NCBI GenBank assembly: GCA_041690695.1
Contig: JBEPVZ010000010.1
Coordinates: 1-34,821 of the forward strand
DNA length: 34,821 bases
From: JBEPVZ01 sp041690695
Lineage (GTDB): Bacteria; Patescibacteriota; Microgenomatia; Daviesbacterales; UBA10151
Direction: 5' to 3'
Made by a program: the position numbers and the translations under genes. Each line of letters starts with the position of its first letter. Within the stretch, counting starts at the first letter, position 1. Below, piece after piece: positions 13,765 through 21,859 of this stretch. Under the pieces are notes generated by a model. It was not told where the DNA came from. It did not search any database and saw nothing but the letters and a program-made list of their open reading frames with translations.

Positions 13765-14274
13765 ATGACAGTTACTTTACTGATGGCAACTACCGTAAAC
13801 GGCTATATTACTGGGCTAAATGATGATACTGATTGGGTTAAAGATTTCGAAGCTTTATATCAAACTGTGGCTGAATTTGGAGTGGTGGTGATGGGTAGAC
13901 GAACCTATGATGAATCTGTTAAATACGACGCGTTCCCTTATAAAGGCGCCTTAAACATTGTAATGACTAGAGACCCAGAACTTCTTAAAAAATCGGCTGA
14001 TCGAGTACTTTTCGAAGAGCTGAGCCCGGCTGAGGTTTTAGAATTAGTTAAAGATCGTGGCTTTGAAAAGTTGTTATTAATTGGCGGAGGGCATCTCAAC
14101 GGATCATTTTTAAAAGAGCATCTAATTAATGAAGTTGTTTTAGATATTCATCCACTTCTTCTTTCAGAAGGGATTAAAGTTTGTGAAGGTCAATTTCCTG
14201 ATCAAAAGCTTGAGTTAGTTGATTCTAAAGTTATTAATGATCAGATTCTTCAAGTTCGATATAAATTGAAATAA
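13765..14274 (+). CDS. RibD C-terminal/dihydrofolate reductase-like protein
   Basis: The 169-residue protein opens TLLMATTVNGYITGLNDDTD and has VVMGRRTYDESV, a NIVMTRDPEL segment and the NADPH-binding LLLIGGGHLNGSFLKE, the standard RibD C-terminal/DHFR fold. Stand-alone members reduce pyrimidine or pterin-like substrates, but the substrate here is unknown. TATAAT (13753-13758) lies 6 nt before the ATG. It is divergent from marR and is the second family member in the window. Confidence 0.88.
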   Translation: MTVTLLMATTVNGYITGLNDDTDWVKDFEALYQTVAEFGVVVMGRRTYDESVKYDAFPYKGALNIVMTRDPELLKKSADRVLFEELSPAEVLELVKDRGFEKLLLIGGGHLNGSFLKEHLINEVVLDIHPLLLSEGIKVCEGQFPDQKLELVDSKVINDQILQVRYKLK

Positions 14275-14340
14275 GCAACAATCCTCTAATCCTGACTCGT
14301 TCTCATTTGGCCCATAGTTTGGTATAATTCGTGATCGTTT

Positions 14341-15744
14341 ATGATCGAATTCCGAGATTTAGCTATAGGTCAATATCATTTAACCCAGGAGCAGCTGGGG
14401 GCATGTCAGGCAGTTTTTGAAAAGACCCCCCGCCTCGAGTCGATTTATCGTCGGAACTTTAATAGGTTGAACCCAGATCTTGATAGAACAGGGTTAGACG
14501 CCGGTGCTAAAGCCCTCTTTTTATCAGGATTGATAACCTCAATGGTTGATCTGCCTGAATTGACAGATTACGATCCATTCTTTAATAGGATGCAAACTGT
14601 TATCAGAGGTTTTCACCCAGGTAGTTTAGCTCTGGATTCTGGCCCACTTAAGCTACTCGCCAATTCGATGAACACTCATCCTGAGTCGTTAGATAAAGAT
14701 TCTAACTATTTCGATAAGATTATGAGGGTAAGTCGGGACTATGCCAATACGCCGGATCAATCTAGCTTAGATTTTAGGCCAGGCGTCCGAAATCGGGTTC
14801 AAAGATTAGCTAAAGAGGATAGTAGTTGGTTGAGTCGTCGAGTCCTTCAAGAAGTTGCCTTAGATTTACCTGACCTGACGGTTTCTCCACGGACTAGTTT
14901 AATTACTCTCGATGGCTGTGATCTGTCGAAGATGGAAGTAGCCAGCGAAGTTTTTCATAATAAAGACGGTGTTCAATATGTTCGAGTAGGGGAGCTGTTT
15001 TTTTTGAATAGTGGGTTTAAATATCGCCTTCCCAAAGATTTGATCGACGTAGCACCTGGCAATTTTATCTTTTTACCAGAGCTGCACCATTCTGAGTTTG
15101 CCGGTCGGCTTGGTTACTACACTCAAAACATGATTGCCTCAATGTTGTCCATGGATTTAGAAGATCGTTACTTGCTTGATTGTGGGACCGGGACTGGTTT
15201 ACTGGCGATGGTCGGGAGTAGGCTGGGGGCGAGTAATGTTTTAGGAATTGATTATAATTTAGAAGATGTTGAGATCGCATCCGCTAACGCTTTTGCCAAT
15301 GGCTTTAAGTTAGAGCGAGATCTGACTTTTTTACATGCTAATCTTTGTCGCTCTGGTCGGGTTTTGGAAGGGCTTGAACTACTGGGGCCAGAGAAACCGA
15401 TGACGATTCTCAGCAATATTGGCTCTTGGAATGATTATAAGATTTCCAATTTAACTCCAATTAGCTATATTCCCAAAATTACTCAGATACTCGGCTGGTC
15501 GGTCAAATCTGTTTTATTAGGTGGGTATTCACATACCGAGATGACGCCAGGTTATGGAGAAGAAGAATTTTTGGTGAATTTTAATTTACCGCCTGTTGAT
15601 ATAAGTGAAGACGCTATGAAGTTTGATATTCGGGTCATAAGGCAGCTTGGCTTTAATCTCGATTTTAAATCTGTTTCTGAACCACTTCCTCAATCGCGGG
15701 GTCTGGCTCATCAGGCTCGTTCATTTGTAGCTAGTCAAAAATAA
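14341..15744 (+). CDS. SAM-dependent methyltransferase with unrecognised N-terminal half
   Basis: The 467-residue protein has a Rossmann methyltransferase domain beginning near residue 278: LLDCGTGTGLLAMVGSRLGA, then VLGIDYNLEDVEIASANAFA and a motif IV-like ILSNIGSW. This resembles ribosomal protein L11 methyltransferase-like (PrmA) enzymes. The first about 260 residues are mostly helical and charged and match no family I recognise; a strand-rich segment lies just before the methyltransferase domain. TATAAT (14323-14328) lies 12 nt upstream. Substrate unknown. Confidence 0.72.
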   Translation: MIEFRDLAIGQYHLTQEQLGACQAVFEKTPRLESIYRRNFNRLNPDLDRTGLDAGAKALFLSGLITSMVDLPELTDYDPFFNRMQTVIRGFHPGSLALDSGPLKLLANSMNTHPESLDKDSNYFDKIMRVSRDYANTPDQSSLDFRPGVRNRVQRLAKEDSSWLSRRVLQEVALDLPDLTVSPRTSLITLDGCDLSKMEVASEVFHNKDGVQYVRVGELFFLNSGFKYRLPKDLIDVAPGNFIFLPELHHSEFAGRLGYYTQNMIASMLSMDLEDRYLLDCGTGTGLLAMVGSRLGASNVLGIDYNLEDVEIASANAFANGFKLERDLTFLHANLCRSGRVLEGLELLGPEKPMTILSNIGSWNDYKISNLTPISYIPKITQILGWSVKSVLLGGYSHTEMTPGYGEEEFLVNFNLPPVDISEDAMKFDIRVIRQLGFNLDFKSVSEPLPQSRGLAHQARSFVASQK

Positions 15745-15761
15745 GCTTTTTGAGCTTAAAC

Positions 15762-15775
15762 CAGTCATTTGACTG
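15762..15775. promoter_or_regulatory. Palindrome upstream of the 162-aa unknown gene
   Basis: CAGTCATTTGACTG is a 6+2+6 inverted repeat, ending 12 nt before the ATG at 15788. It could be an operator or a short hairpin. Function inferred only from position. Confidence 0.35.
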
Positions 15776-15787
15776 CCCCGTAATACT

Positions 15788-16276
15788 ATGCTAGGATCCC
15801 CAATCAAGGTGGTATTAACGGTTGAACAACTTCAAGGCGAAATTAATACTGAAATTGATAAGATTATTGAAAACGATCAAGGTGAAAGGTTATGGCCGAT
15901 TGCCAGATTCATGTTGGGAGACTTAAGAGCTTTTTCCGTACCGGGTGAATTATATTTAGCATGGGCAACTTCATTAAATAGGCAAGGTCAGCTTCAATCT
16001 GGTGAAGTGGTTATACCCGAACTACACCCTGGATCAGATATTTATAAGGCGACTTTACGTGTTGGCCATCGGCTTGCTCATGTCCTTAATCTTAAAGGGA
16101 TTCAGCAGAATACTCCTCGTGGATTTTACTATAACCTTGCTATAAAACACCCAGGTGATTCGCTGTATTCTTATCTTGATACGCGTGAGTTTAAAAGACC
16201 TAGTCATGTAGGTTCGCCTAGCCGACTTCACTTGGAGGCGGATTTAATGCTACTACAAGAACTTCCGAAGTATTAA
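15788..16276 (+). CDS. Unknown protein, 162 aa
   Basis: The frame encodes a soluble mixed alpha/beta protein with no signal peptide or membrane helix. Notable segments are LYLAWATSLNRQGQLQSGEV and ATLRVGHRLAHVLNLKG, the latter with His residues. A second His-containing segment is YNLAIKHPGDSLYSYLD. I do not recognise a family. The start ATG overlaps a TACTAT element (15784-15789), so initiation may lie further in, for example at the GTG near 15809. It directly abuts the convergent MFS-like gene. Confidence 0.55.
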   Translation: MLGSPIKVVLTVEQLQGEINTEIDKIIENDQGERLWPIARFMLGDLRAFSVPGELYLAWATSLNRQGQLQSGEVVIPELHPGSDIYKATLRVGHRLAHVLNLKGIQQNTPRGFYYNLAIKHPGDSLYSYLDTREFKRPSHVGSPSRLHLEADLMLLQELPKY

Positions 16277-16921
16277 TTAAACTTTCTTAAAAGTTTCATA
16301 AAGATTCTTAGGGGATCTAACATATAAAAGGTAGGGGATAATACTTACAAAAGTTAATAAAGCTGATAATAAAAATAGAATTTGAAAGCCGTGGTTTTTA
16401 ACAATAAACCCACCCAAGGCGGTTGCTAAAGCCATCCCAATAAAAACTGAGGCATCGTATAACCCCCACTCACTAGTCTCTTTATTTTTATCTAAATGCG
16501 TTGAAAAGAGCGAGTTTTTGGCTGGTGAGGCGATCCCCATGCCGATGCCGGCAATAACGTAACAAAGATATAAGACGGGCACACTTTTGGTAAAGGCAAA
16601 CCCGAGAAAAGATAAAACGATAAAAATCATCCCAGCAACGGTTACAAGTAACTTTTTTGACATAGTCGTCCTGACTAAAAACTTACCGGTAATAAGTTCA
16701 ATGACGACTCGGACCATTAGATAGACACTAATGACTGACGCCGCTACTTCGACGCTGCCACCTTTAATATCGGCGCTGGCAAAGATCGCAAAGATCGGCA
16801 TTGCAAAATTCCAAGCTGACCAAAAGATCGTTTCTGAGAGAATAAAAGCTTTAACTGTGGAATTCATCTGAAAATGCGAAGGTCGGTGACCCAAAAATGC
16901 ATCTTTGAACATTAGTTTCAT
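16277..16921 (-). CDS. Half-size major facilitator superfamily (MFS) protein
   Basis: The 214-residue product has six membrane helices and matches only the N-terminal half of an MFS transporter: FILSETIFWSAWNFAMPIFA, a motif A-like loop GKFLVRTTMSKKLL, and IAGIGMGIASPAKNSLFS between helices 4 and 5. It ends naturally with YVRSPKNLYETFKKV rather than by a visible frameshift. A full transporter has twelve helices, so this either dimerises or is a degenerate copy. No second half lies next to it. Confidence 0.72.
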   Translation of the reverse strand: MKLMFKDAFLGHRPSHFQMNSTVKAFILSETIFWSAWNFAMPIFAIFASADIKGGSVEVAASVISVYLMVRVVIELITGKFLVRTTMSKKLLVTVAGMIFIVLSFLGFAFTKSVPVLYLCYVIAGIGMGIASPAKNSLFSTHLDKNKETSEWGLYDASVFIGMALATALGGFIVKNHGFQILFLLSALLTFVSIIPYLLYVRSPKNLYETFKKV

Positions 16922-16981
16922 AATAGCAGTTTTTAATTGTCAATTGTAAATTCTCAATTTGGCGATGTTATAATTACCCCA

Positions 16982-17533
16982 ATGTTCCTCAAAAAGTTCT
17001 TATCCTGGCTGCCACTGGCGATTGTCATTACTGCCATGTCAGGTTTAATTTATCTAGCGGTTCAACAAGAGCTTAGATTAAGTGCTAATGATCCTCAAAT
17101 TGAGATGGCTGAAGATGGTGCAACCAATTTATCTTTAGGTCAATCCGTTGAAACAGTTTTTGCTCAAAAGATAATTAATATTAGCTCAAGCCTGGCGCCT
17201 TTCATGGTTGTTTATAGCTCAACAGGCCAAATTTTAGGTTCAACGGGACTTTTAAATGGTCAAAACCCTAAACTTCCAGATGGCGTTTTAAACCAAGTTA
17301 AATTAAACGGCCAGCAAAGATTTACCTGGCAGCCCCAGGATGATGTTCGGATTGCCGCGGTGGTTAGTCCGGTAATAGGTTCCCCAGGCGGCTATGTTTT
17401 AGTGGGCAGAAACTTACGTGAAGTTGAAAAACGTGAGGCTCTCCTTGAGTTTCAAGTCGGAATCGTTTGGTTGACCACCTTATTTTTAACCTTAGCTGTA
17501 ATTGTTCTTAAGGACTCAAAACATTTCAAGTAA
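16982..17533 (+). CDS. Sensor-like protein with extracytoplasmic domain between two helices
   Basis: The 183-residue protein has helices at about residues 6-24 and 158-176, flanking an extracytoplasmic domain of about 130 residues with a PAS/CHASE-like strand pattern (MVVYSSTGQILGSTGLLNGQ, VSPVIGSPGGYVLVGRN). This resembles the input part of a sensor kinase, but no output domain follows. Start chosen at 16982 because TATAAT (16969-16974) lies 7 nt upstream. It ends within 8 nt of the SGNH hydrolase gene at 17541. Confidence 0.65.
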   Translation: MFLKKFLSWLPLAIVITAMSGLIYLAVQQELRLSANDPQIEMAEDGATNLSLGQSVETVFAQKIINISSSLAPFMVVYSSTGQILGSTGLLNGQNPKLPDGVLNQVKLNGQQRFTWQPQDDVRIAAVVSPVIGSPGGYVLVGRNLREVEKREALLEFQVGIVWLTTLFLTLAVIVLKDSKHFK

Positions 17534-17540
17534 AGGTTAC

Positions 17541-18308
17541 GTGATCAAGCTTAGGCAGTTTGGCTGGATATTTCTGCTACTTGGCTTTATTTTAATTGGG
17601 TTATCGTTTTGGCACAGTCGATCAGTTTTGGGGATTTCAACCGTCGCACCTAAATTTGATTACACGATCGTATTAGTTGGCGATTCGATGACGGAGTATT
17701 TAGGAAACCTAAAAGAGCTGGAATTACTTTTAAAAGATTACTACCCCGGAAAAACATTTCTACTTCTTAATTACGGTTTTAGTTCAACCAATGTTTTATC
17801 ACTTCAAGATCGATTAACGAAGGACAGCCCTCATGATGGCCGAACTTTTCAGCCAATCAATCAGATTCCGTTCGATCTCGTTTTAATTGAGTCTTTTGGC
17901 CATAACCCGCTATCAGCCTTTCCACTTGATGAAGGTCTTCAAAAGCAGTCTCAAGCTTTAGATCAAACAGTTGCGAGCTTGACGAGTAATCATCCGAAAT
18001 CAAGTATCGTTTTTGTGGCGACGCTTGCTCCGAATAAGGATCATTATGGTCAAGGTTTAGTTGATCTCTCACCCGAAGCTCGTCAGGATTGGGTAACCCA
18101 GCGCCAAGCTTACATTCAAAACCATATTGATTATGCTAATTCGCATGAGATTCCTTTAATCGATATTTATGATCAGTCGATGAAAAATGGGACGGGGGAT
18201 CTGTCTTATATCAATCAGGCTGATAATATTCACCCTTCTCAAAAAGGGATTTATTTTATCTCTCAACAAATAGCCAAGTTTGTATATGAGAATAAGTTAT
18301 TAAAGTGA
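17541..18308 (+). CDS. Membrane-anchored SGNH/GDSL-family hydrolase
   Basis: The 255-residue protein has one N-terminal membrane helix (FGWIFLLLGFILIGLSFW) and then an SGNH domain. Block I is VLVGDSMTEYLGN with the catalytic Ser, FGHN is a block III-like Asn, and block V is DNIHPSQKG with the Asp-His pair. Such enzymes are esterases or acyl/deacylases of sugars and cell-wall polymers and probably act outside the membrane. The GTG at 17541 is preferred: AAAGG lies about 6 nt upstream and the anchor starts right after it. A longer TTG-initiated frame at 17502 is unlikely. It is probably in an operon with the sensor-like gene. Confidence 0.82.
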   Translation: MIKLRQFGWIFLLLGFILIGLSFWHSRSVLGISTVAPKFDYTIVLVGDSMTEYLGNLKELELLLKDYYPGKTFLLLNYGFSSTNVLSLQDRLTKDSPHDGRTFQPINQIPFDLVLIESFGHNPLSAFPLDEGLQKQSQALDQTVASLTSNHPKSSIVFVATLAPNKDHYGQGLVDLSPEARQDWVTQRQAYIQNHIDYANSHEIPLIDIYDQSMKNGTGDLSYINQADNIHPSQKGIYFISQQIAKFVYENKLLK

Positions 18309-18364
18309 TTCTGCGTTCTTTACGGCCTTTGTTTAACAAACGGTTCTCGGCTTTAAAAAACAAA

Positions 18365-18411
18365 AACTTTTAACTTTACACTTTGAACTTTTAACTAATT
18401 GGGTCTATTAT
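18365..18411 (+). promoter_or_regulatory. Promoter with paired direct repeats upstream of the 61-aa gene
   Basis: TTGAAC (18383-18388) and TATTAT (18406-18411) are 17 nt apart; TATTAT ends 7 nt before the ATG at 18419. AACTTTTAACT occurs twice (18365-18375 and 18386-18396), with a 21-bp period, about two helical turns. One copy overlaps the -35, suggesting a regulator site. Confidence 0.55.
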
Positions 18412-18418
18412 AGATCCA

Positions 18419-18604
18419 ATGCCCAAGAAGACTGAAGAAACTGTCGGTTTAGTGGCGGCCTTTGCCGTTTTAATTGCTGAAGGGTTAAATGCTCGGCTGA
18501 TTGTTATCCTTGGAGCTTTGGTTTTAGTGGTTTTATTCCTGTTTAAGCTAACTTGGGGTAAAGATCGTGTCCATACTTATAAACCTCGTCGACGCAGGCG
18601 TTAA
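18419..18604 (+). CDS. Tiny membrane protein with basic C-terminus
   Basis: The 61-residue product has two closely spaced hydrophobic stretches (GLVAAFAVLIAEGL and ARLIVILGALVLVVLFLFKL) and a positively charged tail ending RRRRR. It looks like a small membrane-bound adapter or nucleic-acid/anion-binding protein, but I do not recognise the family. It has its own promoter and precedes the FemAB-like gene by 35 nt. Confidence 0.6.
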   Translation: MPKKTEETVGLVAAFAVLIAEGLNARLIVILGALVLVVLFLFKLTWGKDRVHTYKPRRRRR

Positions 18605-18639
18605 AAATTTCTGAGTGGTGATAGAATAATCTGAAGAAA

Positions 18640-19566
18640 ATGACAAAAACACTTCAGGTTGATTTACGCCAGACTAAAGAGTGGGGGGAGTATCTCTCTT
18701 CAATTGGTTGGACAGTTGAGACTGTCGATGGCATTATCCTGTTAATTCGTCAGATTAAATGGCTCCAAGGGTCATTTATTAAGATTCAACATCCAGTCGG
18801 CAAAATTCCTTTCTCAAAAATTGACCAAATTGCTCGACGTTATCATGCCTGGCTAGTCCTAATTGAGCCTCATTCCCGTGACTTTATAGCAGAGGAGTAT
18901 AAAAAACATGGTTATAAGTTGTCGTCATTTCGGATGACTCATTCGGCCACAATCTTCATTGACTTAACTCAGTCTGAAAAGAAGCTTTGGTTATCACTGT
19001 CTGAAAATGCTCGTCGTAATATCCGAAAATCTCAAGCTCATAATTTAACAATTAAATCTGTGTTTTTAGCTACGGAGCGGGATGATCAAGAATTTCGGAA
19101 GTTTTATGATTTGCTGACCAATCTTGGCAAAATTAAAAAGTTTTATATCCCGGGATATTCTGATTATTTTAAAAAGATGACCGCCTTAAAAAAACAGTCG
19201 ATTATCCTATTTGCATATCAGAAGGGGAGCCTTGAGCCGATTGCGGCGATTTGGTTGGTGGCCCATTCTGAGCGGGCGACTTATTTACAAACTGGTATTA
19301 CGAACCTAGGTTATCAGACAATGGCCAATTATTTATTAGTCTGGGAAGGTTTAAAACTCTTGAAAGCTCAAAAGATCCCGACTTTTGATTTTGAAGCTAT
19401 CTTTGATGAGCGCTACCCCAAAGATCATCCCCGTTGGGAAAACTTTACCGAATTTAAAAAGCGTTTCCATGGCACGATTGTAAAATACCCACCTTCCTAT
19501 CTGAAGTGCTATAGCCTATTATTGAGAATATATTTTCAATGTCAACGTCTCTTTTTGAAATCATAA
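18640..19566 (+). CDS. FemAB-like aminoacyltransferase (GNAT fold)
   Basis: The 308-residue protein shows the FemAB/peptidoglycan-bridge family pattern: WGEYLSSIGW and SFIKIQHPVGKIP near the N-terminus, LWLSLSENARRNIRKSQ, IAAIWLVAHSERATYLQTG, then YLLVWEGLKLLKAQKIPTFDF. These enzymes use aminoacyl-tRNA to add amino acids to lipid II or other acceptors at the membrane. Size is slightly below typical (about 330-400). The C-terminal end overlaps the spermidine-synthase-like gene by 28 nt in another frame. Envelope role is well supported by neighbours; the acceptor is unknown. Confidence 0.85.
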   Translation: MTKTLQVDLRQTKEWGEYLSSIGWTVETVDGIILLIRQIKWLQGSFIKIQHPVGKIPFSKIDQIARRYHAWLVLIEPHSRDFIAEEYKKHGYKLSSFRMTHSATIFIDLTQSEKKLWLSLSENARRNIRKSQAHNLTIKSVFLATERDDQEFRKFYDLLTNLGKIKKFYIPGYSDYFKKMTALKKQSIILFAYQKGSLEPIAAIWLVAHSERATYLQTGITNLGYQTMANYLLVWEGLKLLKAQKIPTFDFEAIFDERYPKDHPRWENFTEFKKRFHGTIVKYPPSYLKCYSLLLRIYFQCQRLFLKS

Positions 19567-20303
19567 TCCCGATTCTCGTTCTGGCCATACTAATTCCAGC
19601 TTACCTGCGTCTAAGGTTAAAACTCTTGAAAACTTATGATTCTAAATATTCAGGCAAGATTACTATTCATCAAAAATATAATGGTGAACGGGTGATGGCT
19701 TTTAATAGCTTTGCTCAAGGACTAAGTATTTATGACAAGGGTATTAACCAAAGTTATTGGTATAAGATTGCGGAAGAAGTAGCTAGAGCTTCCCAAGATA
19801 AAGCCCATCCCAAGCTATTAATGCTTGGTTTGGGGGCGGTTACTACCAGCCACTTAGTAGCCAAGCTTAATCCTAAAATTGCCCAAACTATCGTCGAGAT
19901 TGACCCGATGGTCGTAGATGCCTGCCAGAAGTACTTTGAGCTGGATAAACTGCCAAATTACAGCTTAGAACTAGGTGATGTCTTTGAGGTTGTTAAGAAG
20001 AACAAAAAAGATTGGCAAAATACCTTTGATGCGATTGTGGTCGATATCTATTCGGGTGAGAAACCGTTTATTGTTGAGTCAACTAATGAGGCTGATTTTA
20101 TAAATACCATTTATTCATTTTTAAAAAAAGATGGCATGATTACATTTAACCGGCCGGCCCACAATCCTGAGATTCGAGCCAGAGGGGAAAAGGTCCTGGC
20201 TTATCTGGAAAAACACTTTTACCACACCCGATTGTTTGATATTAAAGATCCCAGGGGTTATCGAAATTATGTACTCGTAGCTAAGAATCGAATTAAAAAG
20301 TAA
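19539..20303 (+). CDS. Spermidine-synthase-like protein with N-terminal membrane segment
   Basis: The 254-residue product starts inside the end of the FemAB-like gene. It has a hydrophobic N-terminal anchor (about residues 6-24) and then a spermidine-synthase-type Rossmann domain: LMLGLGAVTTSHLV, IVEIDPMVVDACQKYFEL, LELGDVFEV and FDAIVVDIYSGEKPF, the last being the classic VxDxY/D segment. Polyamine or a different aminopropyl/methyl transfer is possible; anchored members are common in bacteria of unclear role. It overlaps the convergent gene's end by 11 nt. Confidence 0.78.
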   Translation: MSTSLFEIIIPILVLAILIPAYLRLRLKLLKTYDSKYSGKITIHQKYNGERVMAFNSFAQGLSIYDKGINQSYWYKIAEEVARASQDKAHPKLLMLGLGAVTTSHLVAKLNPKIAQTIVEIDPMVVDACQKYFELDKLPNYSLELGDVFEVVKKNKKDWQNTFDAIVVDIYSGEKPFIVESTNEADFINTIYSFLKKDGMITFNRPAHNPEIRARGEKVLAYLEKHFYHTRLFDIKDPRGYRNYVLVAKNRIKK

Positions 20304-21054
20304 CTTTAATCCGCGCATATTCAACCTGAGCCGTATACCCAGTTAAAGTTTTAAGCTGCAGTCTATAAGTTTTTTTGCCTGATCCAAGAGTAAAGGCATT
20401 TGAAATGACATGAATATAGTTTTCACTTGAGGTTGAAACATCCGAATTTAAGACTGTAATCCCATCTGAGTAATTTAATAAATGAGCAAAAGCTTGGCCA
20501 TTACCTTGATAAACACTCATATAAGTTTCTAAATACATAGCTTTGTAGCCTGGATATTCGGCTGGATCAATATCAACTTCAGGCAGACTAACCGTTTGCC
20601 AATCTAAACTATTCGAAGAATTAGCTGGGCCGAGCGGAATATAAGTCGTAGACGGTTTTGAGCTTGTGCCAGAGGAATCAATTTGAGCAACTCGGGTGAT
20701 TAAATTATTAACATTGGTGGTCAGGTTTTGAACTGAAGATGTTAAGTTGGTATTTGTGACTGGGGTGGTGATCGGGGTAATGGCGGTTCCACTACTTGAA
20801 GCTGTTCCGAGGTACTGATTAACTTGATTTTGTAAACTAGCGAGCGACTCTTCTAAAACTCCAATTCGAGTATGATCATCAACCGTGGCAGGTACTTCAT
20901 GGAGACCTTGGGCAGTCTGGGTACTTGAGTTATGAATTAAAGTCAGCGGATCAATGACTTTCGTTTCTGACTGATGAGTTAAAGAAGGGAAAAAAAAGAT
21001 AACGGCACTAATTGCTACAATCAGAGTTAGTCCGAGTAAGAAAAGCTTAAGCAT
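20293..21054 (-). CDS. Membrane-anchored protein with coiled coil and C-terminal beta domain
   Basis: The 253-residue product has an N-terminal anchor (LFLLGLTLIVAISAVIFFF), an extracytoplasmic coiled coil with Gln/Leu heptads (VLEESLASLQNQVNQYLG), a Thr/Ser-rich stretch with a second heptad segment (NLTTNVNNLITRVAQID) and a C-terminal strand-rich domain ending YRLQLKTLTGYTAQVEYARI. It is the last gene of a four-gene operon, and its ATG lies inside the end of the ROK kinase gene (8-nt overlap). I do not recognise the family. A surface-exposed or ligand-binding role is plausible. Confidence 0.62.
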   Translation of the reverse strand: MLKLFLLGLTLIVAISAVIFFFPSLTHQSETKVIDPLTLIHNSSTQTAQGLHEVPATVDDHTRIGVLEESLASLQNQVNQYLGTASSSGTAITPITTPVTNTNLTSSVQNLTTNVNNLITRVAQIDSSGTSSKPSTTYIPLGPANSSNSLDWQTVSLPEVDIDPAEYPGYKAMYLETYMSVYQGNGQAFAHLLNYSDGITVLNSDVSTSSENYIHVISNAFTLGSGKKTYRLQLKTLTGYTAQVEYARIKVTF

Positions 21055-21853
21055 TATTTTTTAGAAACCTCATTCCTCCCCATAGACCAGCCTCGTCACC
21101 TAACTCAGCCAATTTGATGACCGGTAGTCTTGGAAAGACTTTTAAGATCTGGCTAAGTTGATTTTTAAGTGAAGCCAACGATAAACGATGGATAATTGGG
21201 CCATTTAAAATAACGATGTCAGGAGACCAATAGAGGATAGTGTTGTCTAAACCAATGGCAATATACTTTTCAACTTCACGCCAGATGGCTGTATCAGTGA
21301 TTGTGGCGGGATCTTGGTGATAACGCTCCATCAAACCGCTGCCCGATACATAATCTTCCAACTCTTTAAAATGACCTTTTGAACTAATAATCTGATGGCC
21401 AGGTTCAAAACCTAAACTTGATCGATCAATCGTTTGGTCGACAATTCGTGCTCCACCCACCCCTGTACTAACCGTTAAATAAGCTACAATCGGGAAACCT
21501 TGACCTGCCCCAAAACTAGCTTCTCCAAGTCCCGCTAAGGCGGCATCATTTTCTAAAAAAACCCGGCATTTAAGTTTTTTAGAGAGAGTGTTTGCTAGAG
21601 GTTGGTTTACCCACTCATTTAGATGAGGAGCTGCCACCAACATCGTTTTTTCTTTATCTAATGATCCACTTATTCCAATGCAACAGCCTTCAAGATCCTG
21701 ACAATTTAAGGATTTAATGATCGCACTAATTAATTTCTGGCCCTCTTTAAAAGATTGGGGAGTGAGACGGGTTTCAACTTTATCTAGGTGACTTAAGTCT
21801 AAGGAGGTGCCAACTCTTAAGTTGGTTCCTCCAATATCAAGCAGCAAATACAT
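21047..21853 (-). CDS. ROK-family sugar kinase-like protein
   Basis: The 268-residue protein has the ROK layout: phosphate-binding DIGGTNLRVG at the N-terminus, GCCIGISGSL, FLENDAALAGLGEASFGAGQ, then TVSTGVGGARIVDQTIDRSS and a FEPGHQII segment. The Cys-rich zinc motif that usually follows GH is absent (ISSKGHFKELED), so it belongs to the zinc-free ROK members. It could phosphorylate glucose, N-acetylglucosamine or another sugar. It lies inside an operon of exported proteins (6 nt after the upstream stop, 8-nt overlap with the next gene), suggesting a link to surface glycan metabolism. Confidence 0.85.
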   Translation of the reverse strand: MYLLLDIGGTNLRVGTSLDLSHLDKVETRLTPQSFKEGQKLISAIIKSLNCQDLEGCCIGISGSLDKEKTMLVAAPHLNEWVNQPLANTLSKKLKCRVFLENDAALAGLGEASFGAGQGFPIVAYLTVSTGVGGARIVDQTIDRSSLGFEPGHQIISSKGHFKELEDYVSGSGLMERYHQDPATITDTAIWREVEKYIAIGLDNTILYWSPDIVILNGPIIHRLSLASLKNQLSQILKVFPRLPVIKLAELGDEAGLWGGMRFLKNNA

Positions 21854-21859
21854 ATTAGA

